Shown here: one piece after another, positions 33,580 through 43,696 of the stretch | Position numbering within the stretch: position 1 is the first letter of the stretch | Layout: the number at the start of each line of letters is the position of its first letter | Assembly: GCF_000330505.1 (NCBI RefSeq) | Contig: NW_004191832.1 | Coordinates: 1,309 to 65,308, forward strand | DNA from: Entamoeba invadens IP1 | Lineage: Eukaryota; Evosea; Mastigamoebida; Endamoebidae | Length of the DNA: 64,000 nucleotides | Direction: 5' to 3' | Translations under genes and position numbers: made by a program | Notes under the pieces: model-generated | Told to the model about the DNA's origin: nothing | Database searches by the model: none | Seen by the model: only the letters and a program-made list of their open reading frames with translations

Positions 33580-34028
33580 TTAACACTTTTAATAACATTG
33601 AACAAAATTCAAGTGGTCTAAAAATCTGGGAAATCTCGAGTTTATTAAATAAATTTCCGTTTTTTTAGAGTTTATTTTATGTGCATAAACTATACACAAG
33701 CCAAAAAAAAGAAAATCATCAAAATTTGAATTACAGTTAACGGAAAAAGTGGGATGCTGAGAAAAAGGGGGATGCTAATCTAAATATTAATTAATTTAAT
33801 ATTATTAATAATAAATAATTAATATAAATTTATTTTGGTTTTTTCATTTTATTAATTTTTTGATTAATAATTTATATTAAAATTAATAGTTATTTTATTA
33901 TTATTTAATTGAAATTGACCAATAGTTACGAGCATCCTCCTTTTTCGAGCATCCCCATATTTCCTCCTACTGTAATATCTCTGTAAAAATAGGCCAAAAA
34001 AAAATAAGGGCGTTATTTTAAGTGTTAA
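33580..34028. mobile_element. piggyBac-like MITE copy 2, carrying a nested insertion
   Basis: TTAA flanks (33580-33583 and 34025-34028), with ends CACTTTTAATAAC and GTTATTTTAAGTG. The outer 150 and 55 bp match the 207-bp family; the middle is interrupted by a 239-bp element at 33734-33972. Confidence 0.8.
33734..33972. mobile_element. Mariner-type MITE nested in piggyBac-like MITE
   Basis: A 239-bp element with about 42-bp terminal inverted repeats. Left CAGTTAACGGAAAAAGTGGG then ATGCTGAGAAAAAGG; right, reverse complemented, CAGTAGGAGGAAATATGGGG then ATGCTCGAAAAAGG. TA lies on both sides (33732-33733 and 33973-33974). Comparison with uninterrupted host copies (GATTAATATCCCTG) shows a single TA at the site before insertion. 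The core is AT-rich and non-coding. Confidence 0.82.
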
Positions 34029-34261
34029 GAGAAATTTATTAATTTTTTTATTAATTTTTTTTTCAACATTTTTAATGGTTAAGTTATTTTTAAAAAAATT
34101 AATTCTGTTTTAAATTTTATTTTAACATTTAAAAAACATTTCCAAATTAAAAAAAATTGTAAAGAAAAACAGGAAAAACTGGTCAATGTTTTAAATAATA
34201 TCAAAACGGTAAAGTTTCAATATAAAATCAAATTTAAATATTCATCACTCGATAAATATTT

Positions 34262-34912
34262 ATGGGGGAAACACCATCCGTTGGTAGACCTGTTAGCACT
34301 AAGCCAATTAAAAGTATGACACTTCAAGAAAGGATTGCAACCCAACAAATGAAGATTATTTTCCAGGGGTTAGCAGGACTTCAAGCACTTAAGACAATTC
34401 CAAACAAACAAGCACTTCGAGAAACAACTACAGAGTCTGTTTATACTACTGATATCATTGTTAATGGTATTAAAGAAGACATCGTTGTGGCGGGGAGTAA
34501 GGTAGATTTACCACCACATCAAGACTATTATCCATCAAACCAAGGGAGGAAGTCTGATTATAACATCTATGTGATACTTATTGATTGCACCACAAATAAA
34601 TTCCAAGAAGGTGACATCTTTCATCTCGTACAATATTATTACAGTTTTATTCCCGCGACTGAAGACCCGGACGATACGCACTTTGGGGAATGGGAAAGGT
34701 ACCATTTTTTGGTGCAAAATTTGGTCGCACTTGTCTTTTATAACACTGACAAAAAAAATAATCGGTACTTCCCAGAAATTGTGAACAATTTTAATGAGTC
34801 GTGTCTCACATTTGCTATTGGAGATATTGACAAAGAAAGCATTTGTGATGTCATACAGAAGACAATTGCCGCGAAAAGAAGTGGGTTTGCAGGAAGAAGT
34901 TTTGGAGGATAA
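34262..34912 (+). CDS. Hypothetical protein
   Basis: A 216-residue frame of unrecognised family. The N-terminus is polar (GETPSVGRPVSTKPIKS). A central region (YNIYVILIDCTTNKFQ ... FHLVQYYYSF) and a later one (NLVALVFYNTD ... LTFAIGDIDKESICDVI) have the alternating strand-helix pattern of an alpha/beta domain. The tail is Gly/Arg/Phe-rich (KRSGFAGRSFGG). A TATAAAATC box about 40 nt upstream and a TTCATCAC initiator-like stretch support the start. It lies between two piggyBac-like MITEs. A degenerate small-GTPase-like fold was considered, but no P-loop is visible. Confidence 0.7.
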   Translation: MGETPSVGRPVSTKPIKSMTLQERIATQQMKIIFQGLAGLQALKTIPNKQALRETTTESVYTTDIIVNGIKEDIVVAGSKVDLPPHQDYYPSNQGRKSDYNIYVILIDCTTNKFQEGDIFHLVQYYYSFIPATEDPDDTHFGEWERYHFLVQNLVALVFYNTDKKNNRYFPEIVNNFNESCLTFAIGDIDKESICDVIQKTIAAKRSGFAGRSFGG

Positions 34913-35070
34913 GAAGACACGTTATTTAAAGACTTTTTATGAAATTTTTTTAAAAACTTTTCTTTTTATTTATTTTATCAATAAAAATATAAAAAAATTG
35001 TTAGTATTTGGTTTTATTGTTTTAATATAAATAAGAAAAAGCAAAAGGTGAGTTTTCACATAAAGCTTGC

Positions 35071-35267
35071 TTAACACCTTAAATTACATTGAACAAAATT
35101 CAAGAGGTCTAAAAATTGGGAAATCTATAGTTTATTACATAAAAAACAGTTTCTGAAGTTTATATTATATGCATAAACAATACACAAACAAAAAAATCAT
35201 CTAAAATTGAATTAATATCCCAGTAATAACAGATCAATTAAAAAAAGGGTGTTATTTTTAGTGTTAA
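35071..35267. mobile_element. piggyBac-like MITE copy 3
   Basis: TTAA-bounded (35071-35074 and 35264-35267). It starts CACCTTAAATTACATTGAAC and ends GGGTGTTATTTTTAGTG; the interior aligns with the 207-bp family, with several small deletions. It lies 85 bp past the end of the minus-strand LRR-family gene, close to its 3' end. Confidence 0.75.
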
Positions 35268-35351
35268 GAAACTTTATTTATTTAATTGGCGTAAACATGT
35301 TTATAATGAAAAAATTGTATAAACTTTACAACATAAAAAATCATAAAAAAG

Positions 35352-37880
35352 TTATTCATAATTTTGACAATTTCGTACAAACACATTGACATTTTCAGTA
35401 CCACCAAAAATTGTTACAAAAAGAGGGCAAAATTGAACATGTACTCTTTTTACACTTTTGCTAAGGTAAAGATCAACAAGATTTTTGCAATTTCCAATCA
35501 CAATTTGCTCTACACTTTCTTCACAAATAACAGTTGTGCACTTTTCCCTAAAAACATGTGATTTTTTGTTGCCCACTCTTTTGATAAAGCCAATAAAATT
35601 CTTATCAGCATTTTTAACTTTAAGACCGACATCTCCGCCACGTATTTCTTTCACTGAAATATTTTGTAAGTCGACTTTTTTAACACAATTTGCAATTTCA
35701 AAATAATTGTAAACTTTCGAATACAAAAATGTATTTTTGAATGCAATTTCTTTCACTTCTATTTGTGAAAAATTGGCATCATTCGCCCAATATTTAAAAG
35801 ATTCCAACAAAATAGTAGCTTTATTTATGCATTTAATTTTGTCATAAAAGAACCCACTATTTATTTGATAATTTATTTCAGTTTCAATTCGGCCACATCG
35901 GCCAATTAAAATTGGGAATTTATCACTTTCGTTTTTTGTTACAACAAATTTGTCCGTCAAAATGTTTAAATTAACTTTTGATTTGTTTGTTACAAAATTA
36001 TGATAGACTTCTTTGTGTTTTTTTAAATTATTCAAATTTTGTGTCACTGATTTTCCAATATCGTAAATAGTAATTTTATCACCTTTATTACAATAAAATG
36101 ATAATGACTTTGCACTCCCTATTTCTACACGTTCAAGTTGTCCGTCAATGTGCACCGAATATTTTGGAATTGTTCCAATAACGCAATTTCCACCATAATG
36201 CAAAACTTGTGGCTTCCCTTTGTCAAAAACAACACTTGTGGTGTTAAGAAAGAGATGTTTATATCCCAACATTTCTGTGTTGACAAATTGAGAAAACTCT
36301 GTGTCACAAATTGTCAATTTTTCTTGAGTAGAAGATAAAATCACAGAATTACGAATGGAAAGTAAACGCGAACAAAATTCGAAATGTTTCATAAATACAA
36401 AATCCGGTATTTTGATATTCTTATACAAATTGGTTTTGTTAATTTCAACAGAATTTGAATTTTCCATCTGCACATATCTCAAAATATTGTTATTGAATTT
36501 GATGTTGTTACAATTCGTTTCGATAAAGAAAATTTCACAATTGTTCAATTCGACAAAGTCACAACATAAATAGGAATCCAACCGCCCAATATAACACTTT
36601 TCTTTTTCTTCTTCTTTGTGAATCACTTTTTGTTGATCACTTTCTTTCATTTCTGAAACTTTTTGTATGACAATTTTTGTTGATTCCGTCATTTTAAAGT
36701 ACATACACATTTTGTGGAAGTTAAAAATAGCCGAATGACATTGTGTGACGACAAATTGTCCAACACAAACAAATTCAGTTGTAAAATTTTCGCACTGAGT
36801 AAACTCGAAATTTTGAATGTATTTCCCGACTATTTTAACATTTTTAATACCAACCATATACAACGTTTTAATTTCATGTGAAACAACACAAATTTTCTTC
36901 ACAAAATTATCAACTAAAACGAGTGGTGAATTTAGTGTGAGTGATAAGTACAACCACTTAGATGGACTTTCTGTTTTATTTTTATTTTCATCCACCGTAA
37001 AATAAGGAATTGTATATTCACTATATTGACGATATTGTTTAACAGGAAATGTATAACACAAATCTTTTTGAAATACAAAAACCTCCCCAGAAAAACGCGA
37101 ATTTTCTAAATACAATTCATCGTTTATAACGGACGTTTTAGTATTATAATTAAAAACATTAATTCCGCTATTTTCAAGGCGATCACAGACAGTGTCCACA
37201 TTCACTCTATTTACGATGGTGTGTACGCACTTTTCAATAAACACATTTATTATTAATTCACTGAGTTTTAATTCTTTTCTGATTTTTTTCAAGTTGAGGA
37301 TTTCTGTTAAAAACTCTGGAAATGCGCAGCGCCAGAATGAAATCATTTTGAGACTCTTTAACACAGCGAACTGCTTGACAACTTTGATATCGCTATTGAA
37401 CGCAGAGACATTGAGGAAAATTAAATTCTCAAATTTGGAAATGACACTTTTGTACCACTGAGGGGGGTGTAGAGAGAGGTGTGTCACCTTCTGAAGAGCT
37501 TTTTCGTTGATAGGCGAGTGTTGTTTAATAGGATAAGTGTTGTGTGGTGTTTTTACTAATCGCACAAATTTAATTTTCGAAAGAATTCGCGAAGTGATAG
37601 CCAACGAGTTTTCTAACATGAAATTAGGGCATTGGAGGGTTTCAATGATCGGAAACGTCGATTCGATGAATTTGAATATTTGCGTGAAAATTGGGAGTCG
37701 ATGACTTGGAGATAAAGAAATTGTTTCTTTGGAAACGTCTATGTAAGGATTGATGTGAAGATGAGACAGACACCCGTGACACTTTTTGTTGATTTGAATG
37801 AAAGAAATTAACGAAGGTAGTTCGTTGATATATAGAACAACATTCATCAAAAAGATTTCTTCGAGATGGCACATCGTCAT
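35352..37880 (-). CDS. LRR-family protein with Entamoeba N-terminal domain
   Basis: An 842-residue intact frame. The N-terminus (LEEIFLMNVVLYINELPSLI, then FIQINKKCHG, then INPYIDVSKE) matches the start of the 3540-6418 gene and is shared by many Entamoeba LRR proteins, where it resembles an F-box-like helical domain. The remainder is rich in Asn, Lys and Val with irregular leucine-rich segments (VTHLSLHPPQW, LIFLNVSAFNS, KSLKMISFWRC). Clear BspA repeats are absent; the C-terminal half looks like a degenerate beta-solenoid. No signal peptide or membrane segment is present. Function is unknown; an adaptor role is inferred only from the N-terminal fold. Confidence 0.78.
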   Translation of the reverse strand: MTMCHLEEIFLMNVVLYINELPSLISFIQINKKCHGCLSHLHINPYIDVSKETISLSPSHRLPIFTQIFKFIESTFPIIETLQCPNFMLENSLAITSRILSKIKFVRLVKTPHNTYPIKQHSPINEKALQKVTHLSLHPPQWYKSVISKFENLIFLNVSAFNSDIKVVKQFAVLKSLKMISFWRCAFPEFLTEILNLKKIRKELKLSELIINVFIEKCVHTIVNRVNVDTVCDRLENSGINVFNYNTKTSVINDELYLENSRFSGEVFVFQKDLCYTFPVKQYRQYSEYTIPYFTVDENKNKTESPSKWLYLSLTLNSPLVLVDNFVKKICVVSHEIKTLYMVGIKNVKIVGKYIQNFEFTQCENFTTEFVCVGQFVVTQCHSAIFNFHKMCMYFKMTESTKIVIQKVSEMKESDQQKVIHKEEEKEKCYIGRLDSYLCCDFVELNNCEIFFIETNCNNIKFNNNILRYVQMENSNSVEINKTNLYKNIKIPDFVFMKHFEFCSRLLSIRNSVILSSTQEKLTICDTEFSQFVNTEMLGYKHLFLNTTSVVFDKGKPQVLHYGGNCVIGTIPKYSVHIDGQLERVEIGSAKSLSFYCNKGDKITIYDIGKSVTQNLNNLKKHKEVYHNFVTNKSKVNLNILTDKFVVTKNESDKFPILIGRCGRIETEINYQINSGFFYDKIKCINKATILLESFKYWANDANFSQIEVKEIAFKNTFLYSKVYNYFEIANCVKKVDLQNISVKEIRGGDVGLKVKNADKNFIGFIKRVGNKKSHVFREKCTTVICEESVEQIVIGNCKNLVDLYLSKSVKRVHVQFCPLFVTIFGGTENVNVFVRNCQNYE

Positions 37881-38753
37881 GTTGAATTAATGTGTTTTAA
37901 GAGTTATTTTATTATTAATACAATGTTTTACTATTAATTAATTATAATTGTTATTTATTATTATTATTCTTTTTAAATAACAGAAATAATAAAAATCATT
38001 TGTCTGTTTAACTTTTCTTTTTTCAATTTAAAACAAAGGTAATAATATCGGACTACTCATTACATTGATAGCGTGGTGCAAAATCCTATTCGATATAATA
38101 AACATTATCAAAAATGTCATATTTGATAGAGAAGACATGTCAAATTATCATTTGGGTCAAATTGAAAACGACAACAAGTGATTTGGAAAAAGGTCAATGC
38201 TTTAGATAACTTTGCTAAAGTTATCAAATATAACAAGAGTAAAACATAATTGATTTCTTCCCTTTTTAATTTTTTATGTATTTAGAAATAACACAAAATG
38301 TGTTTTAATTTATAGTTATAATTGTTATATTTTACTATAATTTGAACCAACTGGACTATTTTCCTGGCGTTTCCAAAATAATTATTGCCGAAAATGTGGT
38401 ATTATAACGTACTAATTTATAAAAGAAAATGAACATTTTGGTTATGAAATGGTGGCGTGGGTAATTAGGATTAGGATTATGGAAACCTCTGCTATTTTCT
38501 ATCTATTATTAAAATTGTAATTGTAATTTTAATAAAAATAATTATAATTTAGTTATAATAACTAATAGTTAAATAATTAAAATTAAAAGAGTATTTTAGT
38601 TCCAAAACCTCACAAATAAACTACTAAAAACGTCTATAATAATTATAAAAAAACTAAATAATTATAAAATTTTCATGATTATTATTTAACATAATAAATA
38701 CTAAATCATGTGTTATATAAATCAAAAAATAACTCAATTTAAATATCAATTCG
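37881..38753. other. Intergenic region with SINE-tail-like motif
   Basis: No gene. A perfect hairpin GATAACTTT-GCT-AAAGTTATC lies at 38205-38225. Just after it, 38231-38259 (AACATAATTGATTTCTTC core) repeats the 3' end of the 630-1072 element, so part of 38040-38260 is probably a related but largely different short retroelement. The rest is AT-rich promoter-side sequence of the next gene, including TATATAAATC about 42 nt before its ATG. Confidence 0.45.
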
Positions 38754-40646
38754 ATGGAAACAGTTTCAGAACCTATCAGAACAAACCCACACCGTGTCTC
38801 TGACAAATCCCTTTATCAAAAACGCGACTTCAACAAACCCACCCAGCCAACTCACAACAAACACAACACCCCAAAGCCCAAGGTGTATGTCAAAAAAGTG
38901 ACCGACGAAAAAGAACTTGCCCAGCAACGAAAATTTAAAAAGAACAACTCAATTTTTTTAAAACAATTAACACAGCGCAGAGTACGTACTTATAAATGTA
39001 TCAATACAATTAACGCCGAGATTATTGGCTTGGAACAATCAAAAGGACTTCCAGCAGAGAAACTTGCTAAAGTCATTGAGTCTGATCTTCCTCAGTACAA
39101 CCTCGGTACCTTTTTCTCTGCATTTCCAGAACCACTTTCTGATATCCCAAGGAAGTCTCGACACATCAAAATTGCTGAAGACTTTGATGAGCGTCTCAAA
39201 ACAGAAAAGTCCAAAACAGTTCTTTCGGCTACTAAAAAGACGCAAAAAGTGTTTTACGAATTAGTCGACGCTGCTGCCCGAATTGGCATCTCAAGAGAAC
39301 CAATTTTGGTTGCACTGTTCTACAATTATGGACTCTCATTACTTAATAACATGACACGAAGAGCCGCAAAGTTCATGAACGACTACAAGAAGGAAGGCGA
39401 CGAGTTCCTCAGAAACATTCAAAAGAAATACGAAGCGGAAAAGCCTGGGAGAGACTTGAAGATTCGAATTAAAAAGTACAATCAATTAGATGGAAATGTT
39501 GAAATCATTAGGTCGATTGTCAAGTCATTGGAAAAGACTATAACTCTATTGAAAGATCCAAAGAGCAAAATCAGTACAATTTCTCCGGAGGGCATTGAGG
39601 AGTTTGTGTGTGATGAAGAGTCGATAGAGTCAATTAATAACATCATTCAATTAAAAATGAAACAAATAGAAAAGCTCCAAAAGCAGAATGATGAATTTGT
39701 GAAGCACGACGATGAGCTAAAACGTTTAACGAAGTACAATACACTCCATTATATACTCGTGTTGGATCACAAGAATCCACATGTCATGGATTTGGATATG
39801 AAAGCGTCTTATTTTGATCAAGTGAAAAAGTCTGAAGAGAAAATCAAACAATTTGCAGCGGAAAACCAGTTCAAAAAAGATGTTTGTATTCCTGAAGAAA
39901 TAGTTGGAAGGTATCTGCCGAAGTTGAATGGGAAGGTGAAAGAAAGTGTAGACGAAGAGTTCATCCCAAAAGTCGAAGAAGTAAATAAGACGGCGAAATG
40001 GGGTGTAACACAATTGGTGAGTCAAAAAGCATTGGACAAAGCAAAGAATAACACCTTTGAGATCAGTTTAACAGATTCATTTGAATATGACCTTTTGGAA
40101 AGAACTTTTAGAGTGTTTGGGAACGGCTCGATATACAAAGTTACAAAGGAGAATGCGAATTACCCAAGAAGAGTCGAAAAGTACCATGGCACTATTGTGA
40201 TGAATTACGCGAAACAGATTTATGCACAAAAACATCCTCAGAATGCTCCATGGTGTAACCGTTCTAAATATTCAGATAGTATTGTTATTGCAGTGAATAA
40301 TATCACTTGGCAGATGTATAGTACAACTAAACAGAACTTGATTAATCTTGCAAAGGTGCTGTTTGGACAAATTAACAATTTCAATATGAACACTAGAACA
40401 ATGTTCGTCTCTGAGTACAGTTTAGTAGACAAAGTGTTTGAAGATTATCCACACACAGAAGTCGTTGAAAGAATGGAAAATAACACAATAGAAGCAGTTT
40501 TAAGAGATGAAAGAGAAATTCTTTACAGAAAGCAAATGAATGATATGATAGAACAGACTACTAAGAAAATCACATTTGAAGAATTATTGAGGAATCAATA
40601 TGAGATTGAGCTGAATTATGATGAATATTCATTTTCAGACGATTAA
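38754..40646 (+). CDS. Hypothetical protein, largely helical
   Basis: A 630-residue intact frame. The first 60 residues are polar and Pro/Asn/Lys-rich (PTQPTHNKHNTPKPK). Residues 70-330 are charged and helical, with coiled-coil-like stretches (KMKQIEKLQKQNDEFVKHDD). The C-terminal part (about 430-560) looks globular and ends in an acidic tail (LNYDEYSFSDD). No catalytic motif, membrane segment or known domain was recognised. GC content and open length leave little doubt that it is a gene. It is probably cytosolic or nuclear and lineage-specific. Confidence 0.78.
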   Translation: METVSEPIRTNPHRVSDKSLYQKRDFNKPTQPTHNKHNTPKPKVYVKKVTDEKELAQQRKFKKNNSIFLKQLTQRRVRTYKCINTINAEIIGLEQSKGLPAEKLAKVIESDLPQYNLGTFFSAFPEPLSDIPRKSRHIKIAEDFDERLKTEKSKTVLSATKKTQKVFYELVDAAARIGISREPILVALFYNYGLSLLNNMTRRAAKFMNDYKKEGDEFLRNIQKKYEAEKPGRDLKIRIKKYNQLDGNVEIIRSIVKSLEKTITLLKDPKSKISTISPEGIEEFVCDEESIESINNIIQLKMKQIEKLQKQNDEFVKHDDELKRLTKYNTLHYILVLDHKNPHVMDLDMKASYFDQVKKSEEKIKQFAAENQFKKDVCIPEEIVGRYLPKLNGKVKESVDEEFIPKVEEVNKTAKWGVTQLVSQKALDKAKNNTFEISLTDSFEYDLLERTFRVFGNGSIYKVTKENANYPRRVEKYHGTIVMNYAKQIYAQKHPQNAPWCNRSKYSDSIVIAVNNITWQMYSTTKQNLINLAKVLFGQINNFNMNTRTMFVSEYSLVDKVFEDYPHTEVVERMENNTIEAVLRDEREILYRKQMNDMIEQTTKKITFEELLRNQYEIELNYDEYSFSDD

Positions 40647-41540
40647 TTGGTAAGCCATTAATTTTTGTTATTTTTTTGTTTTACATGTTAACGTAAATAA
40701 GTAATATATTAATATTTGTATTCGAAACACTTGTATTTCGTTAAAACATATTGTTGATTTATTATTTATTAACAATATTAAAAATAAATCAATATTATAT
40801 ACAATAACAGTTGGTTCAAAAACGAGTGCTTTTTGAATCAGTACAATATATCAAACATGTTGTACTTATGTTTAATCTTTAATGATAAACATCATGTTAA
40901 TAAAATAATTGTGTATATACAACTTTATTGTTGTTATGAATGATACTATTTCTATAATTAAATGTTTGTATGTTTAAATATTCGTCAATTTAAAACATGT
41001 CAAGGATGATGTGACATGAAATTTCTTTTCAATAATTTCTACAAAATATATAAAATGGTTGTATGATTCCTTCAAGATATAAAGCAAAACATAATTTTTT
41101 AAATATTGTTCAAGTGTACATCACTCAGCATTCTAAACATGTTTAAACATTGCTCAATTGAAAACAAATCATCAATCAATGAAATCATAAGTAAATCAAA
41201 ACATAATTAAATATTATATTTTATGGGTTCTTATACAGTTAACAATTTATTATAATTTAATTTTAATTATAATTTAAAAATAAAAAAGTTATAGTATTTA
41301 TTTATAATTTCACAAACCATACAAAAACAAACCAAAAGTAATCTATTTCCCGTTTTATTACTTGTTATGTGTGTAACATAACTCTTTTTATTAAAGTTTT
41401 CACTTTTAAAAATTCCAATGGTTGAAGTTTTATGTTTCTACAAAAAGTTTCCTTTTTAAATTATTAATTATGAAACATATTGGGAAACTATACCAAATAG
41501 AATCCAACATAACTTATAACAATTCAAAAATCAAAACCAT
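40647..41540. other. AT-rich intergenic sequence
   Basis: About 0.9 kb with no gene, RNA or repeat recognised. Confidence 0.55.
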
Positions 41541-41552
41541 ATTATTTAAAGC
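41541..41552 (+). promoter_or_regulatory. TATA-like element of the profilin gene
   Basis: TATTATTTAAAGCC resembles the Entamoeba TATA-like consensus GTATTTAAAG and lies about 35 nt before the profilin ATG. Confidence 0.4.
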
Positions 41553-41578
41553 CATTATTAAATAATAATTTCAGAGAG

Positions 41579-41962
41579 ATGAACAAAACGATGCAAGCAT
41601 TAATCAAAGCAATGTCTGTGCTGACCGAAACTACCAATGGTCATGGTGGTGCAGTTGTCAGACGCAATGGGAAGATCATGAATCAAAGTGGAATCAATTT
41701 GACTGACAACGAAGCTGTCCTGATCGCAGACAAAATGTTCAACAACGATTTCGAGTATTTCCAGATGGATGGAATGACTATTAAGAATCACAAGTATGCA
41801 GTGACCAATTCCGATGACAAAAAAGGCGTAGTTACAGCGATGAAAGGCAACAATGGAGTTAATATAATCAAAGGAAAGAATACTATAGTCATTGGATACT
41901 ATAACAATACTGCAAAGCCAGTTACTGCTGGCCAAAACCACATTGTTACTTATGTAAAGTGA
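41579..41962 (+). CDS. Profilin
   Basis: A 127-residue protein with the profilin layout: an N-terminal helix, the AVVRRNGKIMNQS strand pair, INLTDNEAVLIADKMFNN, then IKNHKYAVTNSDDKKGVVTA, and the basic actin-binding strand near NGVNIIKGKNTIVIGYYNN. Length is close to other profilins (about 125-135 residues). Profilin binds monomeric actin and poly-proline proteins and promotes filament growth in the cortex. The N-terminal Trp usually present in the poly-proline site is missing at the very start, so ligand affinity may differ or a short upstream exon may exist (TTTCAG precedes the ATG). A TATA-like element lies 35 nt upstream. A degraded paralogue is at 50614-50957. Confidence 0.85.
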   Translation: MNKTMQALIKAMSVLTETTNGHGGAVVRRNGKIMNQSGINLTDNEAVLIADKMFNNDFEYFQMDGMTIKNHKYAVTNSDDKKGVVTAMKGNNGVNIIKGKNTIVIGYYNNTAKPVTAGQNHIVTYVK

Positions 41963-42099
41963 GGAGAAAAACCCGCACCTATTTTCTTTTTTCTTCTTTG
42001 AAAAGCTGTTGAATGAAAAAAGGTTCAGTCTCAGTTTTTTGGTTTATTAAGAATGTTCTTAAAATTAAAATACAATATAAAAACTACATGAAATTAACC
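41963..42099. other. 3' flank of profilin gene
   Basis: The first 40 bases (GAGGAGAAAAACCCGCACC and a pyrimidine-rich run) recur in inverted orientation at 50450-50509. Otherwise unremarkable. Confidence 0.5.
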
Positions 42100-43456
42100 T
42101 TAAACATGCCTCGGAAAAATTTGTTTTTTGCACTAATATATTTTTTGGCAAATTAAAATAAAACTCACCTCATCCTTAGAATATTAAAATAGTTTGATAG
42201 TAAATACGATTAGTTTTGAAACTATTAACAACTGGTTAATTGTTATAGTATATACATGATATAATAAATTATACAAATTTATTATAGCAATATAATAAAA
42301 TTAACGATATCTTAACTAATGTTTAATTTATGACAATGAATTTATGTATCATATTATGTAATAAATAATATATTATGAAATAATACATTTTGTCAAAAAC
42401 AATTGAATAACATTTTCTAAAAACAAATATATACATTTATAAAAACTATATAAGAAATTAATAACAACTAAATATTAATAGTAAAATAAAGTCACAAATA
42501 AACCTAAAAAAAATTAAACTAATAATAAATTATTATTAATCTATAAATTAATAATTTAAATTCATTCTGAACATAAATTTTTTAATAAAATTAACAAAAA
42601 ACTAAAAGTATAATAAATTTAATCATTTTGATATAATTAAATAATATAATAATTCAAATAAAATAATGTTAAATTAATTCGAAATAGCATAATAAAATAG
42701 TAATTGAACTAATCATTTAATTATTATAGTTACTATTATTTCAATTAAATTTTGTTTATTCTTTAGTTTATGTGAACATTCTTGACATGTATTATATTAT
42801 TTATTTAATTTGTATTTATATACATTTTATAACAAATTATAATATTTTTTATTAACAATTTTAATTATTAATTATTGACATGAAGAAAAATGTTTTTAAC
42901 CAAACACACCTTAAGAACACTTCAATTATTTTATTACTGTGTTTTCATTGTGTTATTAAATGAATTACTATTTAAAAATAACATTATGGGATTTTATTTT
43001 TATTTATTATTAAAATTAATAATAACTTAACTATAAGTTTGTAACAATAATTGTTATAATTAATTATTTTATATTTTTATAGTTTAATTAAATAATAATT
43101 TATTATAAAATTATTATAGTTTTATTTAATAAAATATCTATAATAACTTATTAAATTATTATTTTGTTATCAATTTAATAATTAAAATTTCATCAAACAT
43201 GCAACAAAAATTTGTTATTAATAACCCGTTATTAACACAATAGTCGTAGCTGTATTATTTGTATGTTGTATTTTAGAGTATATATTTGCTTTATAATATT
43301 GTAGACTAAAAACTATCGATGTATTTTTTAATAATATACACTTGTAATTGATATGTGATTTTTTACAACTTATAATCTTAATGACTATTGTGGATGCAAA
43401 CAATGACATTGATCCTCTTTTACAAGTAATATTATGAAATATTTGTCAAAAATATA

Positions 43457-43696
43457 TTAAAAACATTGTATTAAATATATCGTTACAAAATGGCATAATC
43501 TGAAAATAAACACTAACTGAATTACCAATAACATGAAACCAAAAAAGAAAAGATGAGACAGTTCAGAAATGTAAATTCTCGGTATCATGTAAGCCCGATT
43601 AAATAGTTTGACGTAACATAATTGAATTCCAGGTGTTGTTGTAATATATAAAATTAAATAACAAAATAAAAGTAATTTCTTGACTGTTGGTTGCAT
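43457..43696 (-). CDS. Doubtful hydrophobic open frame
   Basis: A 79-codon frame with three hydrophobic stretches (LLLFCYLILYITT, FFFGFMLLVIQLVFIF) and a Met preceded by an A-rich leader. Codon composition is less AT-extreme than its surroundings. It has no recognised homologue and lies inside a decayed repeat, so it may be a remnant or chance. Confidence 0.2.
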   Translation of the reverse strand: MQPTVKKLLLFCYLILYITTTPGIQLCYVKLFNRAYMIPRIYISELSHLFFFGFMLLVIQLVFIFRLCHFVTIYLIQCF

